From the NCBI RefSeq assembly GCF_007829875.1, contig NZ_VIWV01000001.1, positions 7,390,001-7,454,000 on the forward strand: DNA of 64,000 bases, given 5' to 3'. This stretch comes from Streptomyces capillispiralis. Lineage in GTDB: Bacteria > Actinomycetota > Actinomycetes > Streptomycetales > Streptomycetaceae. The notes below the pieces were generated by a model that saw nothing but the letters and a program-made list of their open reading frames with translations, made no database searches and was not told where the DNA came from. The stretch's first letter is position 1. Every line of letters begins with the position of its first letter. A program made the translations under genes and the position numbers. This document shows, piece after piece, positions 34,838 to 55,781 of this stretch.

Positions 34838-35608
34838 CTACGGGTTGATCGCGCTGATCCGGGTGGGCAGGGTCCGCCATACCTCGGGGGTGTAGAAGTG
34901 CCCGCCGGGCAGCTGGTCGTGCCGGTAGGAGCCGAGGGCCAGCTCCTTCCACCGGGCGGGCGCGTCGGCCTCGATCACCACGTCCTCGGCGCCGGCGAGG
35001 AACTGCACCGGCATGGTGACGCCCAGGGCGCCGTTGTGGTGGAAGGTGTCACGCACGGCGATGTCGGCGCGCATGATCTCCACAGCCATCTCCAGCAGGT
35101 CCGGGTCGTCGAGCACGTGTTCGGCGACCAGCCCGTGGGTGCGCATCCAGGTCATCAGGTCCTCGTCGGTGTCCTGGCGGGCCGGGAACATGTCGCGCGG
35201 GGTGAGGCCGCGGGCCGGGGCGTTGCACGAGGACACCGCCAGGGCGTCGGGGACGGAGCTGCCCCGGGCCTCCAGCCGGGTGGCGACGTCGAAGGCCATC
35301 CAACCGCCCATGCTGTGGCCGAACAGGACGTAGGGGCGGTCGCCGACGGCGGAGACGACGGCGCGGGTGGCGTCCTCGGCGAGCTCGTCCCAGGTAGTGG
35401 CGAAGTCCTCCATGAAGCGGCCGTCCCGGCCGGGGTAGCAGACCAGCGCGAGGTCCACGTCCGGTGCGACGACCTCGGCCCACGGGTGGTAGGCCCCGGT
35501 GCCGCCGCCGCAGAAGCCCAGGCAGACCAGGGTGGTGGCGGCGTCGTCGAGCTGTTTCGGGCGGATCACGGCGGTGTTCTGCCGGGCCGCCCCCAGGCGG
35601 TTGGTCAT
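34838..35608 (-). CDS. Type II thioesterase
   Basis: The 256-residue alpha/beta hydrolase has nucleophile Ser99 in LFGHSMGGWMAFD, oxyanion segment LGFCGGGTGAYHPWAE and the C-terminal histidine in LPGGHFYTPE. Type II thioesterases clear wrongly loaded carrier proteins. In this cluster, where one carrier must be charged in trans, an alternative job as aminoacyl shuttle deserves testing, though the known shuttle SyrC uses a cysteine and this one has serine. It sits 10 bp after the free-standing A-PCP gene. Confidence 0.9.
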   Translation of the reverse strand: MTNRLGAARQNTAVIRPKQLDDAATTLVCLGFCGGGTGAYHPWAEVVAPDVDLALVCYPGRDGRFMEDFATTWDELAEDATRAVVSAVGDRPYVLFGHSMGGWMAFDVATRLEARGSSVPDALAVSSCNAPARGLTPRDMFPARQDTDEDLMTWMRTHGLVAEHVLDDPDLLEMAVEIMRADIAVRDTFHHNGALGVTMPVQFLAGAEDVVIEADAPARWKELALGSYRHDQLPGGHFYTPEVWRTLPTRISAINP

Positions 35609-35618
35609 GTGTTCTCCT

Positions 35619-37346
35619 CTAGCGCTCGGCCGTCGCGGCCGCGCCGACGTGGGTGGCCCGGACGAACTCCGCGAAGTCCCGCAGCAGCGGCCGCCGGTAG
35701 ACGTCGCGGATGGACAGGGCCGTGCCGAGCTCCTTCTTGACCCGGGCCACGACGCGGATCGCCATCAGCGAGTGGGCGCCGAGGGCGAAGAAGTCGTCGT
35801 CGGCGAAGACCCGGTCCCGGCCGAGGACATCCGCCCACACGTCGGCGACCAGCTCCTCGTACTTGCCTTCCGGCTGCCGCCCGTCGATCCGGTCGGCGTC
35901 GGGGTCGGGGAGCCCGGCGAGGTCGATCTTGCCGTTGACGGTCAGCGGGAACGCAGCGATCGGGACGAGGCGTGCGGGGACCAGGTGGGCCGGCAGCTGT
36001 GCGGCCAGGTGCGCGCGCAGCGCGTCGAGGTCGACGTCGCCGACGCAGTACGCGACCAGGTCGTCGGCGCGGGCCACCACGACGGCGGCGCAGCCTTCGC
36101 GGTAGGCGGCGACGGCGGCCTCGATCTCGCCGGGTTCGATCCGGAAGCCGCGCACCTTGACCTGGCGGTCGGCCCGGCCGACGAACTCCAGTGCGCCGTC
36201 GGCCCGCCACCGGACTTCGTCGCCGGTGCGGTACATCCGGCCTCCGCCGCCGGCGAACGGGTCGGCGACGAAGCGTTCGGCGGTCAGGCCAGGGCGGTTG
36301 ACGTAGCCGCGGGCGACGGCGGGGCCGGCGAGGTAGAGCTCGCCGGTGACGCCCACCGGGACCTTCGCCAGGCGGTCGTCCAGCACGTGGGCCTCGACGT
36401 CGGGCAGCGGCGGGCCTATGTGCGGCTCGTCGCCCTCGATCGGGGCGGTGGTGGAGTCGACGGTGCACTCGGTCGGCCCGTACAGGTTGTACGCCTCGAC
36501 GCGGCCCTGCCGCCCGGCCTCGGCCAGTCGCCGCCACAGCGCGGGGGAGACCGGCTCGCCGCCGAGGAACAGGCGCAGCGGCAGGCTGGTGTTCCCGGGC
36601 TCCACGGCCTCCCAATGGGACGGGGTGGCGTCGACGTCGGTGATCCCGTACTCGGCCAGTGCGGCGCCGAAGCGGGCGGGGTCGCGCCGCTCCTCCTCGT
36701 CGAGGACGACGACGGTGTCGCCGCGGCAGATCCGTGCCCACTGCTGGACGGAGGCGTCGAAGGACGCGCTGGCGTTCCAGCCGACCACGCGGTGCTCGTC
36801 GGGGTAGGCGCCGACGGCTTCGAGCCGGTGCAGCAGGGAGGCCACGCCGCCCCGGGTCGCGACGACGCCCTTGGGTACGCCGGTGGAGCCGGAGGTGTAG
36901 ATGACGTAGGCGGCGTCGGCGGGGGTCACAGGCACCGGCGCGGTGGCGGGGCCGACGGCGGCGGGGACGATCACCTCGACGCCGGTGAGCCGGGTCGGGC
37001 GGTCGTCGGCCGTGACGACCAGCCGCGGGCCGCAGTCGCGGATCATGAAGGCGATCCGCTCGTCGGGATGGCGCGGGTCGAGCGGCACGTAGGCTGCGCC
37101 CGTGCTCCAGGCGGCGAGCAGTGCGGTGACGAGGTCGACGCCGCGCTCCAGGCAGACGCCGACGTGGTCGCCACGGCGTACGCCGCGCTCGCGCAGGGCG
37201 CCGGCCAGGGCGGTGACGCGGTCGGCGAGCTGGGCGAAGGTGAGGCCGGCGCCGCGGGAGCGGACGGCGAGGCGGTCCGGCGTGGCGGCGGCGGCCCGCA
37301 GGAACCGGGTCAGCGGGTCGGGGCCGGTGACGTGACGGTCGGTCAT
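35619..37346 (-). CDS. Free-standing NRPS A-PCP protein, predicted Gln-like substrate
   Basis: The 575-residue protein is one adenylation domain plus a carrier domain. ATP motifs are intact: YTSGSTGVPKG, LYGPTECT, MYRTGDEVRW, KVRGFRIEPGEIE and NGKIDL. The carrier serine is in FFALGAHSLMA. Specificity positions read by eye give D-A-Q-D-F-G-L-V-D-K, close to the lichenysin glutamine code DAQDLGVVDK. Its gene follows the hydroxylase gene with 1 bp between them. It most likely loads glutamine (or a close analogue) for beta-hydroxylation on its own carrier and then delivers it to the A-less module of the large synthetase. Confidence 0.9.
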   Translation of the reverse strand: MTDRHVTGPDPLTRFLRAAAATPDRLAVRSRGAGLTFAQLADRVTALAGALRERGVRRGDHVGVCLERGVDLVTALLAAWSTGAAYVPLDPRHPDERIAFMIRDCGPRLVVTADDRPTRLTGVEVIVPAAVGPATAPVPVTPADAAYVIYTSGSTGVPKGVVATRGGVASLLHRLEAVGAYPDEHRVVGWNASASFDASVQQWARICRGDTVVVLDEEERRDPARFGAALAEYGITDVDATPSHWEAVEPGNTSLPLRLFLGGEPVSPALWRRLAEAGRQGRVEAYNLYGPTECTVDSTTAPIEGDEPHIGPPLPDVEAHVLDDRLAKVPVGVTGELYLAGPAVARGYVNRPGLTAERFVADPFAGGGGRMYRTGDEVRWRADGALEFVGRADRQVKVRGFRIEPGEIEAAVAAYREGCAAVVVARADDLVAYCVGDVDLDALRAHLAAQLPAHLVPARLVPIAAFPLTVNGKIDLAGLPDPDADRIDGRQPEGKYEELVADVWADVLGRDRVFADDDFFALGAHSLMAIRVVARVKKELGTALSIRDVYRRPLLRDFAEFVRATHVGAAATAER

Positions 37347-37347
37347 C

Positions 37348-38385
37348 TCAGACGAACCTCGCCTCGGCGTCGACGGTGGGCAGGCAGTCCCGGACGGAGA
37401 CCGGGTCGCCCATGGCGACGACGATGCGGCGCTCGCCCCGGAACGGCTCCCGGCCGTGGGCGGTGAGGATGTTGTCGACCACCATCACGTCGCCGGGCCG
37501 CCAGGAGCGCCGGACGGTGGCGGCGGCGTAAGCGGCGTTGAGGGTGGCGAGGTCGTCCCTGGTGAGCGGTTCGCCGTCGCCGAAGGACGTCTCGAAGGGG
37601 AGGCCGTCGGGGCCGAACTCGTCGACCAGGGATTCGCGGATCTCCTCGTCCAGGGACCACGAGTTCCAGAACGCCAAGTGGTTGAACCAGACTTCGTCAC
37701 CGGTGTGCGGGTGCGTGATGATGCCGGCCCGGATCTGACTGGTGCTCAGGTCGTCGCCGCTCCAGCGTTCGGCGATCAAGTTCTCGGCGCAGTAGGCCTC
37801 CACCTGTTCGGCGCGGTCGGCGGCGAAGGCGGTGCGCCAGTCCAGCGAGACCAGGTCGGAGTAGTTGCGCCGCAGCGCCCAGCCGGTGGCACGCATCCGG
37901 CGCACCAGGTGGTCGGGCAGCTCGCGCAGGACCGTCCGGCAGTCGGCGACCGGAGTGGCGCCGCCCTCCGCCGGGGCGGTGAGGCAGCAGAAGACCAGTG
38001 TCCCCGGGAAGTCCAGGGTGTAGCTGTTCTCGTTGTGCATGCGGATGGGCTGGGCCGGCGGCAGGTCGGTGGAGGAGAACACGTCGTCGCCGTAGCTGTG
38101 CCGCGGTGTGGCCTTCTCCCGGTACGGGGTGCGCTGCGGGACGAGGAGGTCGCGGACGGCACTGAAGTCCTGCACGTCGCGCACCGGCAGGCCGCGCAGG
38201 TACAGCGACCCGTGGGTGCGGGTGGCGGCGCGGAGGTCGTCGTCGACCGAGCGCAGCCAGTCCAGCGCGTCGGCGAGTGAGGGCAGCTCAGGGGTGACCA
38301 CCAGCGGCGGGGCCCCGGCTTCGAGCTGGATGTCGAGCCTACTGTCGAACTGGCTCGCGACTCCTTGATCGGTGGCATTCGCCAT
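37348..38385 (-). CDS. SyrP/TauD-type non-heme iron hydroxylase
   Basis: The 345-residue Fe(II)/2-oxoglutarate oxygenase resembles SyrP and clavaminate-synthase-like enzymes that beta-hydroxylate carrier-bound amino acids. The iron triad is His117 and Glu119 (RMHNENSYTLDFPG) with distal His310 (VVDNILTAHGREPF); Arg320 (GERRIVVAMG) would bind 2-oxoglutarate. The family acts on Asp, Asn or Glu, and kutzneride homologues give 3-hydroxyglutamate. Here the glutamine-type A-PCP encoded 1 bp downstream is the obvious substrate carrier. AAGAGG lies 11 nt before the start. Confidence 0.88.
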   Translation of the reverse strand: MANATDQGVASQFDSRLDIQLEAGAPPLVVTPELPSLADALDWLRSVDDDLRAATRTHGSLYLRGLPVRDVQDFSAVRDLLVPQRTPYREKATPRHSYGDDVFSSTDLPPAQPIRMHNENSYTLDFPGTLVFCCLTAPAEGGATPVADCRTVLRELPDHLVRRMRATGWALRRNYSDLVSLDWRTAFAADRAEQVEAYCAENLIAERWSGDDLSTSQIRAGIITHPHTGDEVWFNHLAFWNSWSLDEEIRESLVDEFGPDGLPFETSFGDGEPLTRDDLATLNAAYAAATVRRSWRPGDVMVVDNILTAHGREPFRGERRIVVAMGDPVSVRDCLPTVDAEARFV

Positions 38386-38489
38386 CTGACGCCGAACCTC
38401 TTCCGGAATTGTGAAAGTCGCATGACGAGAGCGTGAAATCGTCGGCGGACGCGTTGTGCGCGGGGATCATCGATCTACATGGCCGCGCA

Positions 38490-38717
38490 TTACCGGCCGT
38501 CGCCGCGCAGTGCTTCGATCAGCGATTTCGGACGCAGGTCGGTCCAGTTCTGCTCGATATATTCGAGGCACTCCTCCCGCGCTTTCGGTCCGTGAACCGG
38601 GCTCCAGCCAGCGGGAACGTCGGCGAATGCAGGCCATAGTGAATGCTGCCCCTCGGCATTGGTCAGCACGAGGTATTGCCCTTCTGTATTATCGAAAGGA
38701 TTCGTCAAATTAACCAT
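38490..38717 (-). CDS. MbtH-like NRPS helper protein
   Basis: The 75-residue protein has the MbtH signature NPFDNTEGQYLVLTNAEGQH, SLWPAFADVPAGW and LEYIEQNWTDLRPKSL. MbtH proteins bind adenylation domains and are often needed for their folding or activity. It is the first gene of the leftward operon. The start at 38717 is chosen from family length and because a promoter sits just upstream; in-frame alternatives at 38747/38750 fall on the promoter. Codon use is clearly less GC-biased than the neighbours (AAT, TTG, ACA, GAA), a sign of different origin. Confidence 0.92.
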   Translation of the reverse strand: MVNLTNPFDNTEGQYLVLTNAEGQHSLWPAFADVPAGWSPVHGPKAREECLEYIEQNWTDLRPKSLIEALRGDGR

Positions 38718-38748
38718 CCCCGTAGCGGCATATTGCTTTTCGATCATC

Positions 38749-38778
38749 ACCCTAACCGCAGCTTCGAGCGCCTGACAA
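38749..38778 (-). promoter_or_regulatory. Promoter of the mbtH operon
   Basis: On the minus strand TTGTCA, 18 bp, TAGGGT fits the Streptomyces consensus. Transcription would begin near 38743 and leave a leader of about 25 nt before mbtH. Confidence 0.55.
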
Positions 38779-38851
38779 CCGCTCTTCGGGGGCGGCGGCG
38801 GCTCCGCGCCGGAATCGGCCGGATCCTTTCGGTCGGGCGCTAAATGGGGTG

Positions 38852-38880
38852 TTGATTATCTTGGACCCAGCACCTACGTT
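38852..38880 (+). promoter_or_regulatory. Promoter of the giant NRPS gene
   Basis: TTGATT, 17 bp, TACGTT lies in an AT-richer stretch of the 344-bp divergent gap, about 180 bp before the NRPS start. Together with the mbtH promoter it explains divergent expression of the cluster. Confidence 0.5.
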
Positions 38881-39061
38881 GAAATGGTCATGGCCGCTGA
38901 AACCTGCCTGTGGCGTGCCCATTGGCGCCCGGGGCCGGACCACTTACTTCTGACGGATGACAGCCGCCGACCCCACGCCCCGGTGACACCGGTCGCGCGT
39001 GCCCGGAGTCGGCGCACCGTGCCCTGTGCCGCTATTTCGGGGGAAGGACGGAAAGAGGCGT

Positions 39062-51475
<12,414 letters not shown>

Positions 51476-51487
51476 CCCCAGGCCTTC

Positions 51488-51532
51488 GGAACGCCGCCGG
51501 CCACCGTGATCGACGGTGGCCGACGGCGTTCC
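51488..51532 (+). terminator. Terminator of the NRPS gene
   Basis: Two 20-nt arms pair at 19 of 20 positions around a GATCG loop, starting 13 bp after the NRPS stop. This strong hairpin marks the right end of the cluster. Confidence 0.85.
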
Positions 51533-51613
51533 GGCGTTCCCGGGCGATTCGGGGGCTCCGGCGCTCCGGCGGGTCACAGCCAGCCCGCCCGGGACTGTGC
51601 TCACTACGCCACG

Positions 51614-51908
51614 GACACGCCCCCTCCCCGGCCCGGACCACACGGGCCAACGGCAGCTCCGAGGTCTCGACCAGCCGGGACAGGGCCGTTCCCAGGGCAT
51701 CCGTCAGCCTGCACATCGTGCCGATACACGGGTTCGTACGTCCCTGCTCGATGTGCACGAGCATGCCCTTACTGACCCCGGAGCGAGCGGCCGGAGTCTC
51801 CAGGGACCACCCCTGGGCCAACCGCGCAGCGCGCACCGACAAGCGATGACAAGACACCTGGTCCAGACTCTGTCGCGAAACCCACGCAGCCTGGGTCGAC
51901 ATCCCCAT
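51614..51908 (-). pseudogene. Truncated XRE-family regulator
   Basis: The minus-strand frame starting near 51908 encodes a clear XRE helix-turn-helix: RAARLAQGWSLETPAARSGV, then SKGMLVHIEQGRTNPCIGTM and CRLTDALGTALSRLVE. Homologous proteins continue into a cupin sensor domain, but here the sequence turns into arginine/proline-rich non-protein-like text after ARVVRAGEGA, up to a stop at 51459. A gene of about 190 codons has lost its C-terminal half, next to the NRPS terminator. The following 237 bp to the next gene show nothing recognisable. Confidence 0.6.
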
Positions 51909-52145
51909 GCCCGCTGATCACCGACAGGCCCGACTTCGCGGCGCACCCGCAGCACATGCCCCGGACCGCTGTGACCACGGGAAGGCCCGCACTGCGCAGG
52001 GCTGGCGGTGCCCGCGCCCGACCAGAAGGACTTCGCGGTAAGGGCTGCCGGGAGAAGGGGGACGGGCGCCCCGCGCGGTGGTGCGGTGGCGCGGTCCGGG
52101 AGCGGACGGCGGGCGTCCGGCCCTCCGCTCGCCTAGGCTGAACCG

Positions 52146-52874
52146 ATGTTCAGCCCCGAAGGCCCCCGCCTGCGTGAACTGGCCGTCCAAGCGCTGTCGT
52201 CCGTGGAACGCGGCTACGACCTCCTCGCGCCGAAGTTCGACCACACCCCCTTCCGTACGCCCGACTCGGTGCTCGACGCCACCGCCTCGGCGTTGTGGCG
52301 GGCGGGCCCCTTCGGCTCCGGGCTCGATCTGTGCTGCGGCACGGGGGCGGGCGTCGACGTGCTGAGGCAGGTCTGCGAGGAGACCGTCACCGCGGTGGAC
52401 TTCAGCGCCGGCATGCTGGACGTCGCGCGGGCGCGCACCCGGCCGGCGGGGCCACCGGTCACCTGGGTGCGGGCGGACGCCCGGGCGCTGCCGTTCGGGC
52501 CGGTCTTCGACCTGGTGGTGAGTTTCGGGGCGTTCGGACACTTCCTGCCGCGGGAGCTTCCGGGCCTGTTCGCGCAGGTCCACTCGGTGCTGCGACCGGG
52601 CGGGCGCTTCGTCTTCCCCGTGGTGGCCCCGCCCCGGCCCGGCTCGCTCACCCACGGGATGCTGCTGGGATTCGACGCCGCGATGCGGGTGCGCAACGCC
52701 GTCCGGCGTCCGCCGTTCGTCATGTACTACCGCGCCGTCCGCTTCGGCGACTGGGAGCGCGCGCTGACCCGGTCCGGCTTCCTGGTGGAGTACTGGGCGC
52801 TGCCCGAGTTCGGGTGGCGACGGGACGGCAGTCCCAGGGTCCGGCTGGTCGTGGCGCGGCGGCCCGAGGCGTAA
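52146..52874 (+). CDS. Class I SAM-dependent methyltransferase
   Basis: The 242-residue methyltransferase has the Rossmann motifs GLDLCCGTGAGVDVL, VTAVDFSAGMLDVARA, VRADARALPFGPVFDLVVSF and LRPGGRFVFPVV. It is of the UbiE/generic type 11 kind and the substrate is not predictable. It lies 670 bp beyond the NRPS, on the same strand but past a terminator and a decayed regulator, so membership of the peptide cluster is doubtful. The stop is directly followed by the remnant of a thioesterase gene in the same frame. Confidence 0.8.
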   Translation: MFSPEGPRLRELAVQALSSVERGYDLLAPKFDHTPFRTPDSVLDATASALWRAGPFGSGLDLCCGTGAGVDVLRQVCEETVTAVDFSAGMLDVARARTRPAGPPVTWVRADARALPFGPVFDLVVSFGAFGHFLPRELPGLFAQVHSVLRPGGRFVFPVVAPPRPGSLTHGMLLGFDAAMRVRNAVRRPPFVMYYRAVRFGDWERALTRSGFLVEYWALPEFGWRRDGSPRVRLVVARRPEA

Positions 52875-53291
52875 CGGGTTCGCCGCCCCTTTCACGGCGG
52901 CTGGACCGCCGGCGCGGCACTGGACGCCGTACGGCGGGGACGCGCCGGCGGCGCGCAGCCGGTGCGCGCGCTCACCACCCACTTCGCGGTCACCACCCTC
53001 GCCGACGCCCTGCCGCCCGCGCTGTACGCCCGTCGGCGCATCCCGCGCCCGGTGCCCACCGCCGAACCGTCGACGCACTTCACCGACGCCCTGGACGACG
53101 GGGCGCCGCGGGGCTGGGCCCTCGTCCGCATCCGCACCGAGCACGCGGGCGGCGGCTGGGCGGTCGACGACAGCGCGGTGTGGTCGTCGGGGCTGCGGCT
53201 GCCGGCGACGGGCCGCCGGGCCCGGGTGGTCCGGGCCCGGCGGAACCCCGGAGCGCCCGCTCAGAGCGCGGCCGGCACCGTGAACTCGTAG
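52875..53291 (+). pseudogene. Internally deleted acyl-CoA thioesterase (TesB-like)
   Basis: In frame after the methyltransferase stop, HGGWTAGAALDAVRRGR and PVRALTTHF match the N-terminal hot-dog half of TesB-like thioesterases. The next residues, TLADALPPALYARRR and TEHAGGGWAVDDSAVW, match the second half. The roughly 100 residues that normally join them are missing, the N-terminus before HGGW is absent, and the frame runs into the 3' end of the opposing GntR gene. It is a remnant without likely function. Confidence 0.5.
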
Positions 53292-54004
53292 ACCAGGGCG
53301 TCCTGTTGGGCGTCCATGACCAGCTCGGTGATCTCCAGCGGGCGGGCGTGCTGGTCGTGCACCCGCCGGGTGACCCGGACCGACGGTGTCCCCGCGATCC
53401 GGGTGATCGTGTCGCGGTGGTGCAGGGTCAGCCCCGCCCGGCGCATCCAGTCGTAGGCCCGCCGCAGCTCGGCGGCGCCCGTGCCGTCGGCGCGGTCGCG
53501 GTAGCGGCCCAGCTCCTCGACCTCCGCGAGGGCCACGGCGGAAAACGATGTCACGGCCGTCCGCAGTTCCCGGCCGTCGGCCGACACGGCCCAGTAGCGG
53601 TGGACCAGCGTCGGCCGGGCGGGGGCCACCAGCAGCGCCTCGGCGTGCCCGGGCGGCGGAGCCTCCCAGGTGACGGTGGCCCGGGTGACCGCGGACCGGG
53701 CGGCCCACCGGGCGCCGACCGGGAAGCCGGAGGACGCGGGGGTCTCCACCGGCAGGCCGGGCAGCGTCGCATGGCTGCCCCGCCGGTCGGTGGCGACCAG
53801 TCCGTCCCGGCGCAGGGCCTGCAGCGCCTGCCGTATGGTCTCCCGGCTGACACCGAAGTGCTCGGCCAGGTGCCGCTCGCCGGGGAGGCGTTCGCCGGGC
53901 GGTATCGTCCCGTCGCGCAGCTCGCCGAGCAGTTCCGTCGCGATCCGCCGGTAGAGGGGCTCCCCTTCGGCGAGCGGGTGGTCGTGCGGGGTGGTGCGGG
54001 CCAT
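53261..54004 (-). CDS. GntR/HutC-type regulator
   Basis: The 247-residue regulator has a GntR winged helix (EPLYRRIATELLGELRDG, FGVSRETIRQALQALRRDGL) and a UTRA sensor domain of chorismate-lyase fold (TLVHRYWAVSADGRELRTA, TPSVRVTRRVHDQHARPLEI). UTRA regulators such as DasR sense sugar phosphates or amino-acid derivatives. A DasR-like 16-bp site lies 62 bp upstream of its start, which could reflect autoregulation or DasR control. The 3' end overlaps the opposing thioesterase remnant. Confidence 0.88.
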   Translation of the reverse strand: MARTTPHDHPLAEGEPLYRRIATELLGELRDGTIPPGERLPGERHLAEHFGVSRETIRQALQALRRDGLVATDRRGSHATLPGLPVETPASSGFPVGARWAARSAVTRATVTWEAPPPGHAEALLVAPARPTLVHRYWAVSADGRELRTAVTSFSAVALAEVEELGRYRDRADGTGAAELRRAYDWMRRAGLTLHHRDTITRIAGTPSVRVTRRVHDQHARPLEITELVMDAQQDALVYEFTVPAAL

Positions 54005-54066
54005 GCCGCGCCTCCTGTTGGTGACGGTCCGTAGCCGTGCGGGCTCATTGCGCCACCAGATCTAGC

Positions 54067-54082
54067 ATTGGTCTAAACCACG
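54067..54082 (-). promoter_or_regulatory. dre-like GntR/HutC operator
   Basis: ATTGGTCTAAACCACG matches 13 of 16 positions of the DasR responsive element ACTGGTCTAGACCACT (recalled, not searched). It is placed where it could regulate the HutC-type gene. Confidence 0.5.
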
Positions 54083-54250
54083 AGGGAAGAGGGGGCCGGC
54101 AGTTCGGCCGGAACGGCACCGGGCGCCACCCCCTCCCGCGCCCGTCACGTGGCGCTCGCGGCCCCGCAACGCCGTACGGGCCGTCGCCGCGGTCCTGACC
54201 GAAAGCCTACGGGTGGCCGCCCCGGCCACCCGTCGCCCGCCCCGGACGCC

Positions 54251-55225
54251 TCAGATGTACGACCGCATCCAGCGCAGCTTGGCCGCCTCCTGGAAGGGGC
54301 CGCCGCCCTCGTGGTCGTTGAAGTCGTACACCTCGATCGCCTTGTCCTCGTGGGCCCAGGCGTTGAACGCCCCGAAGACCGTCGACGGCGGGCAGGTCTG
54401 GTCCTCCAGGGCCGCCGAGAACAGGGCGGGCGCACTGCCGCGGGCGGCGAAGTGCACGCCGTCGAAGTAGGACAGGGTGCGCAGCGCCTCCCCGGTGCGG
54501 CCGCGGTGCGTCTTGAGGTAGAGGCCGATCTCCCGGTACGGGTGCCGGTCCGTGAGCGTCGCCGCGCGCGGGAAGTCGCACAGGAAGGGCACGTCGGGCG
54601 CGACGCCCGCCAGGTCCGGGACCAGTCCGCCCACGGCGAGGGTGATGCCGCCGCCCTGACTGGCGCCGACGGCCACCGTGCGGCTCGCGTCGGTCAGCGG
54701 GTGCGACCGCGCCGCCTCCACCGCGCGCACGGCATCCGTGAACACCCGGCGGTAGTAGTAGTTCTCGGGCGCGTCGATCCCGCGCGTCATGAACCCGGGG
54801 TACGCCGGCCCGCCGCCCACCGGGTCCTCGGTGCCGCCGCCGGCACCCCAGGCGCTGCCCTGGCCCCGGGTGTCCATCACGAAGTGGGCGCGGCCCGTGG
54901 ACGCCCACAGCAGGTGCTCGTGGGGCAGCCCGCGGCCACCGCCGTAACCGATGAACTCCACCACCAGCGGCAGCGGGGCGTCGGCTTCGGCGCCGGCGGG
55001 CAGCGTCAGCCAGCCCTTGACCGGGTGGCCGCCGAACCCGGCGAACGTCACGTCGAAGACCCGCACCGTGGACAGCCCGGTGTCGACCGGCTCGAAACGG
55101 GCGTCCAGGTCGTGCTCGCGTGCCTCCTGGAGCGTCTTGGACCAGAACGCGTCGAAGTCCTCGGGCGCCGGGGACGTGCTGCGGTACTCGCGGAGTTCGT
55201 CGAGCGGGAGGTCGAACAGGGCCAT
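54251..55225 (-). CDS. Acetylxylan esterase / cephalosporin-C deacetylase family hydrolase
   Basis: The 324-residue carbohydrate esterase family 7 protein removes acetyl groups from xylo-oligosaccharides and similar small esters. Markers are FDLPLDELREYRSTSPAPEDF at the start, HFVMDTRGQGSAWG, the nucleophile VGASQGGGITLAVG, and YFDGVHFAARGSAPALFS. No signal peptide is seen, so it acts inside the cell as is usual for CE7. The ATG at 55225 gives the family N-terminus. It is probably single-gene, though the HutC-type regulator nearby may control it. Confidence 0.9.
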   Translation of the reverse strand: MALFDLPLDELREYRSTSPAPEDFDAFWSKTLQEAREHDLDARFEPVDTGLSTVRVFDVTFAGFGGHPVKGWLTLPAGAEADAPLPLVVEFIGYGGGRGLPHEHLLWASTGRAHFVMDTRGQGSAWGAGGGTEDPVGGGPAYPGFMTRGIDAPENYYYRRVFTDAVRAVEAARSHPLTDASRTVAVGASQGGGITLAVGGLVPDLAGVAPDVPFLCDFPRAATLTDRHPYREIGLYLKTHRGRTGEALRTLSYFDGVHFAARGSAPALFSAALEDQTCPPSTVFGAFNAWAHEDKAIEVYDFNDHEGGGPFQEAAKLRWMRSYI

Positions 55226-55390
55226 CGAAGACCGCCTTCGTGAAGGGACCGTGCGGAGCGAGGACACGGTACGTGGATCACCGGGGCGCTGGCCAGAGGT
55301 TCTCCGGATATCCGCAGGTGAAGTGTGTAGAAAGCGGTTGTCCCGGGTGGTGGCGTTCGCGGGGTTCGGTAGGGGGTGCGGTCGGCGTTC

Positions 55391-55534
55391 TCAGACCCCT
55401 CGGCGGGTCCACCGCGGTTCCGTGCGCGCCCAGGCCCGCTCCCACTCCGCCAGGCGGCGCCGCATGGCCGCGCCGCGCACCGCGCGGTGGGCGAGCAGCA
55501 CCACGGCCGCGGCGCCTCCCGCGGCGCCGGTTCC
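55391..55534 (-). pseudogene. C-terminal remnant of an Rv1733c-like membrane protein
   Basis: The minus-strand end AAAVVLLAHRAVRGAAMRRR, then LAEWERAWARTEPRWTRR and a stop, matches the C-terminal helix and tail typical of the streptomycete Rv1733c family. Upstream of about 55534 the frame is not protein-like and the rest of the gene is missing. The remainder of the 55226-55781 gap shows no gene. Confidence 0.35.
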
Positions 55535-55781
55535 CAACTCGCGTTCGCATCCCGACCTCCTCGCCGCCACCGCGGCCGAGGGTGTGTTGGACGGCCGGAG
55601 GGGCGGCGCCGGCGACTTCCTCCGCGGCGCGCACCGCACGCGGAACGGCCCCGGCCGGGTGCCCGGGCGGGGCCGGCGCGAAACGGACGCCCCGCTACTG
55701 GGTGCCCCACCGCCGGGATGCCCCACCGCCGCCGGGGCGCCCCTTAGCAGCACTCCCCGCCTCCCGCGGACCGTGCGCCGG

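Noticed and set aside
52146..52874. Methyltransferase as a member of the peptide cluster
   Set aside because: It lies beyond a strong terminator and a pseudogene, and N-methylation is already provided inside the NRPS.
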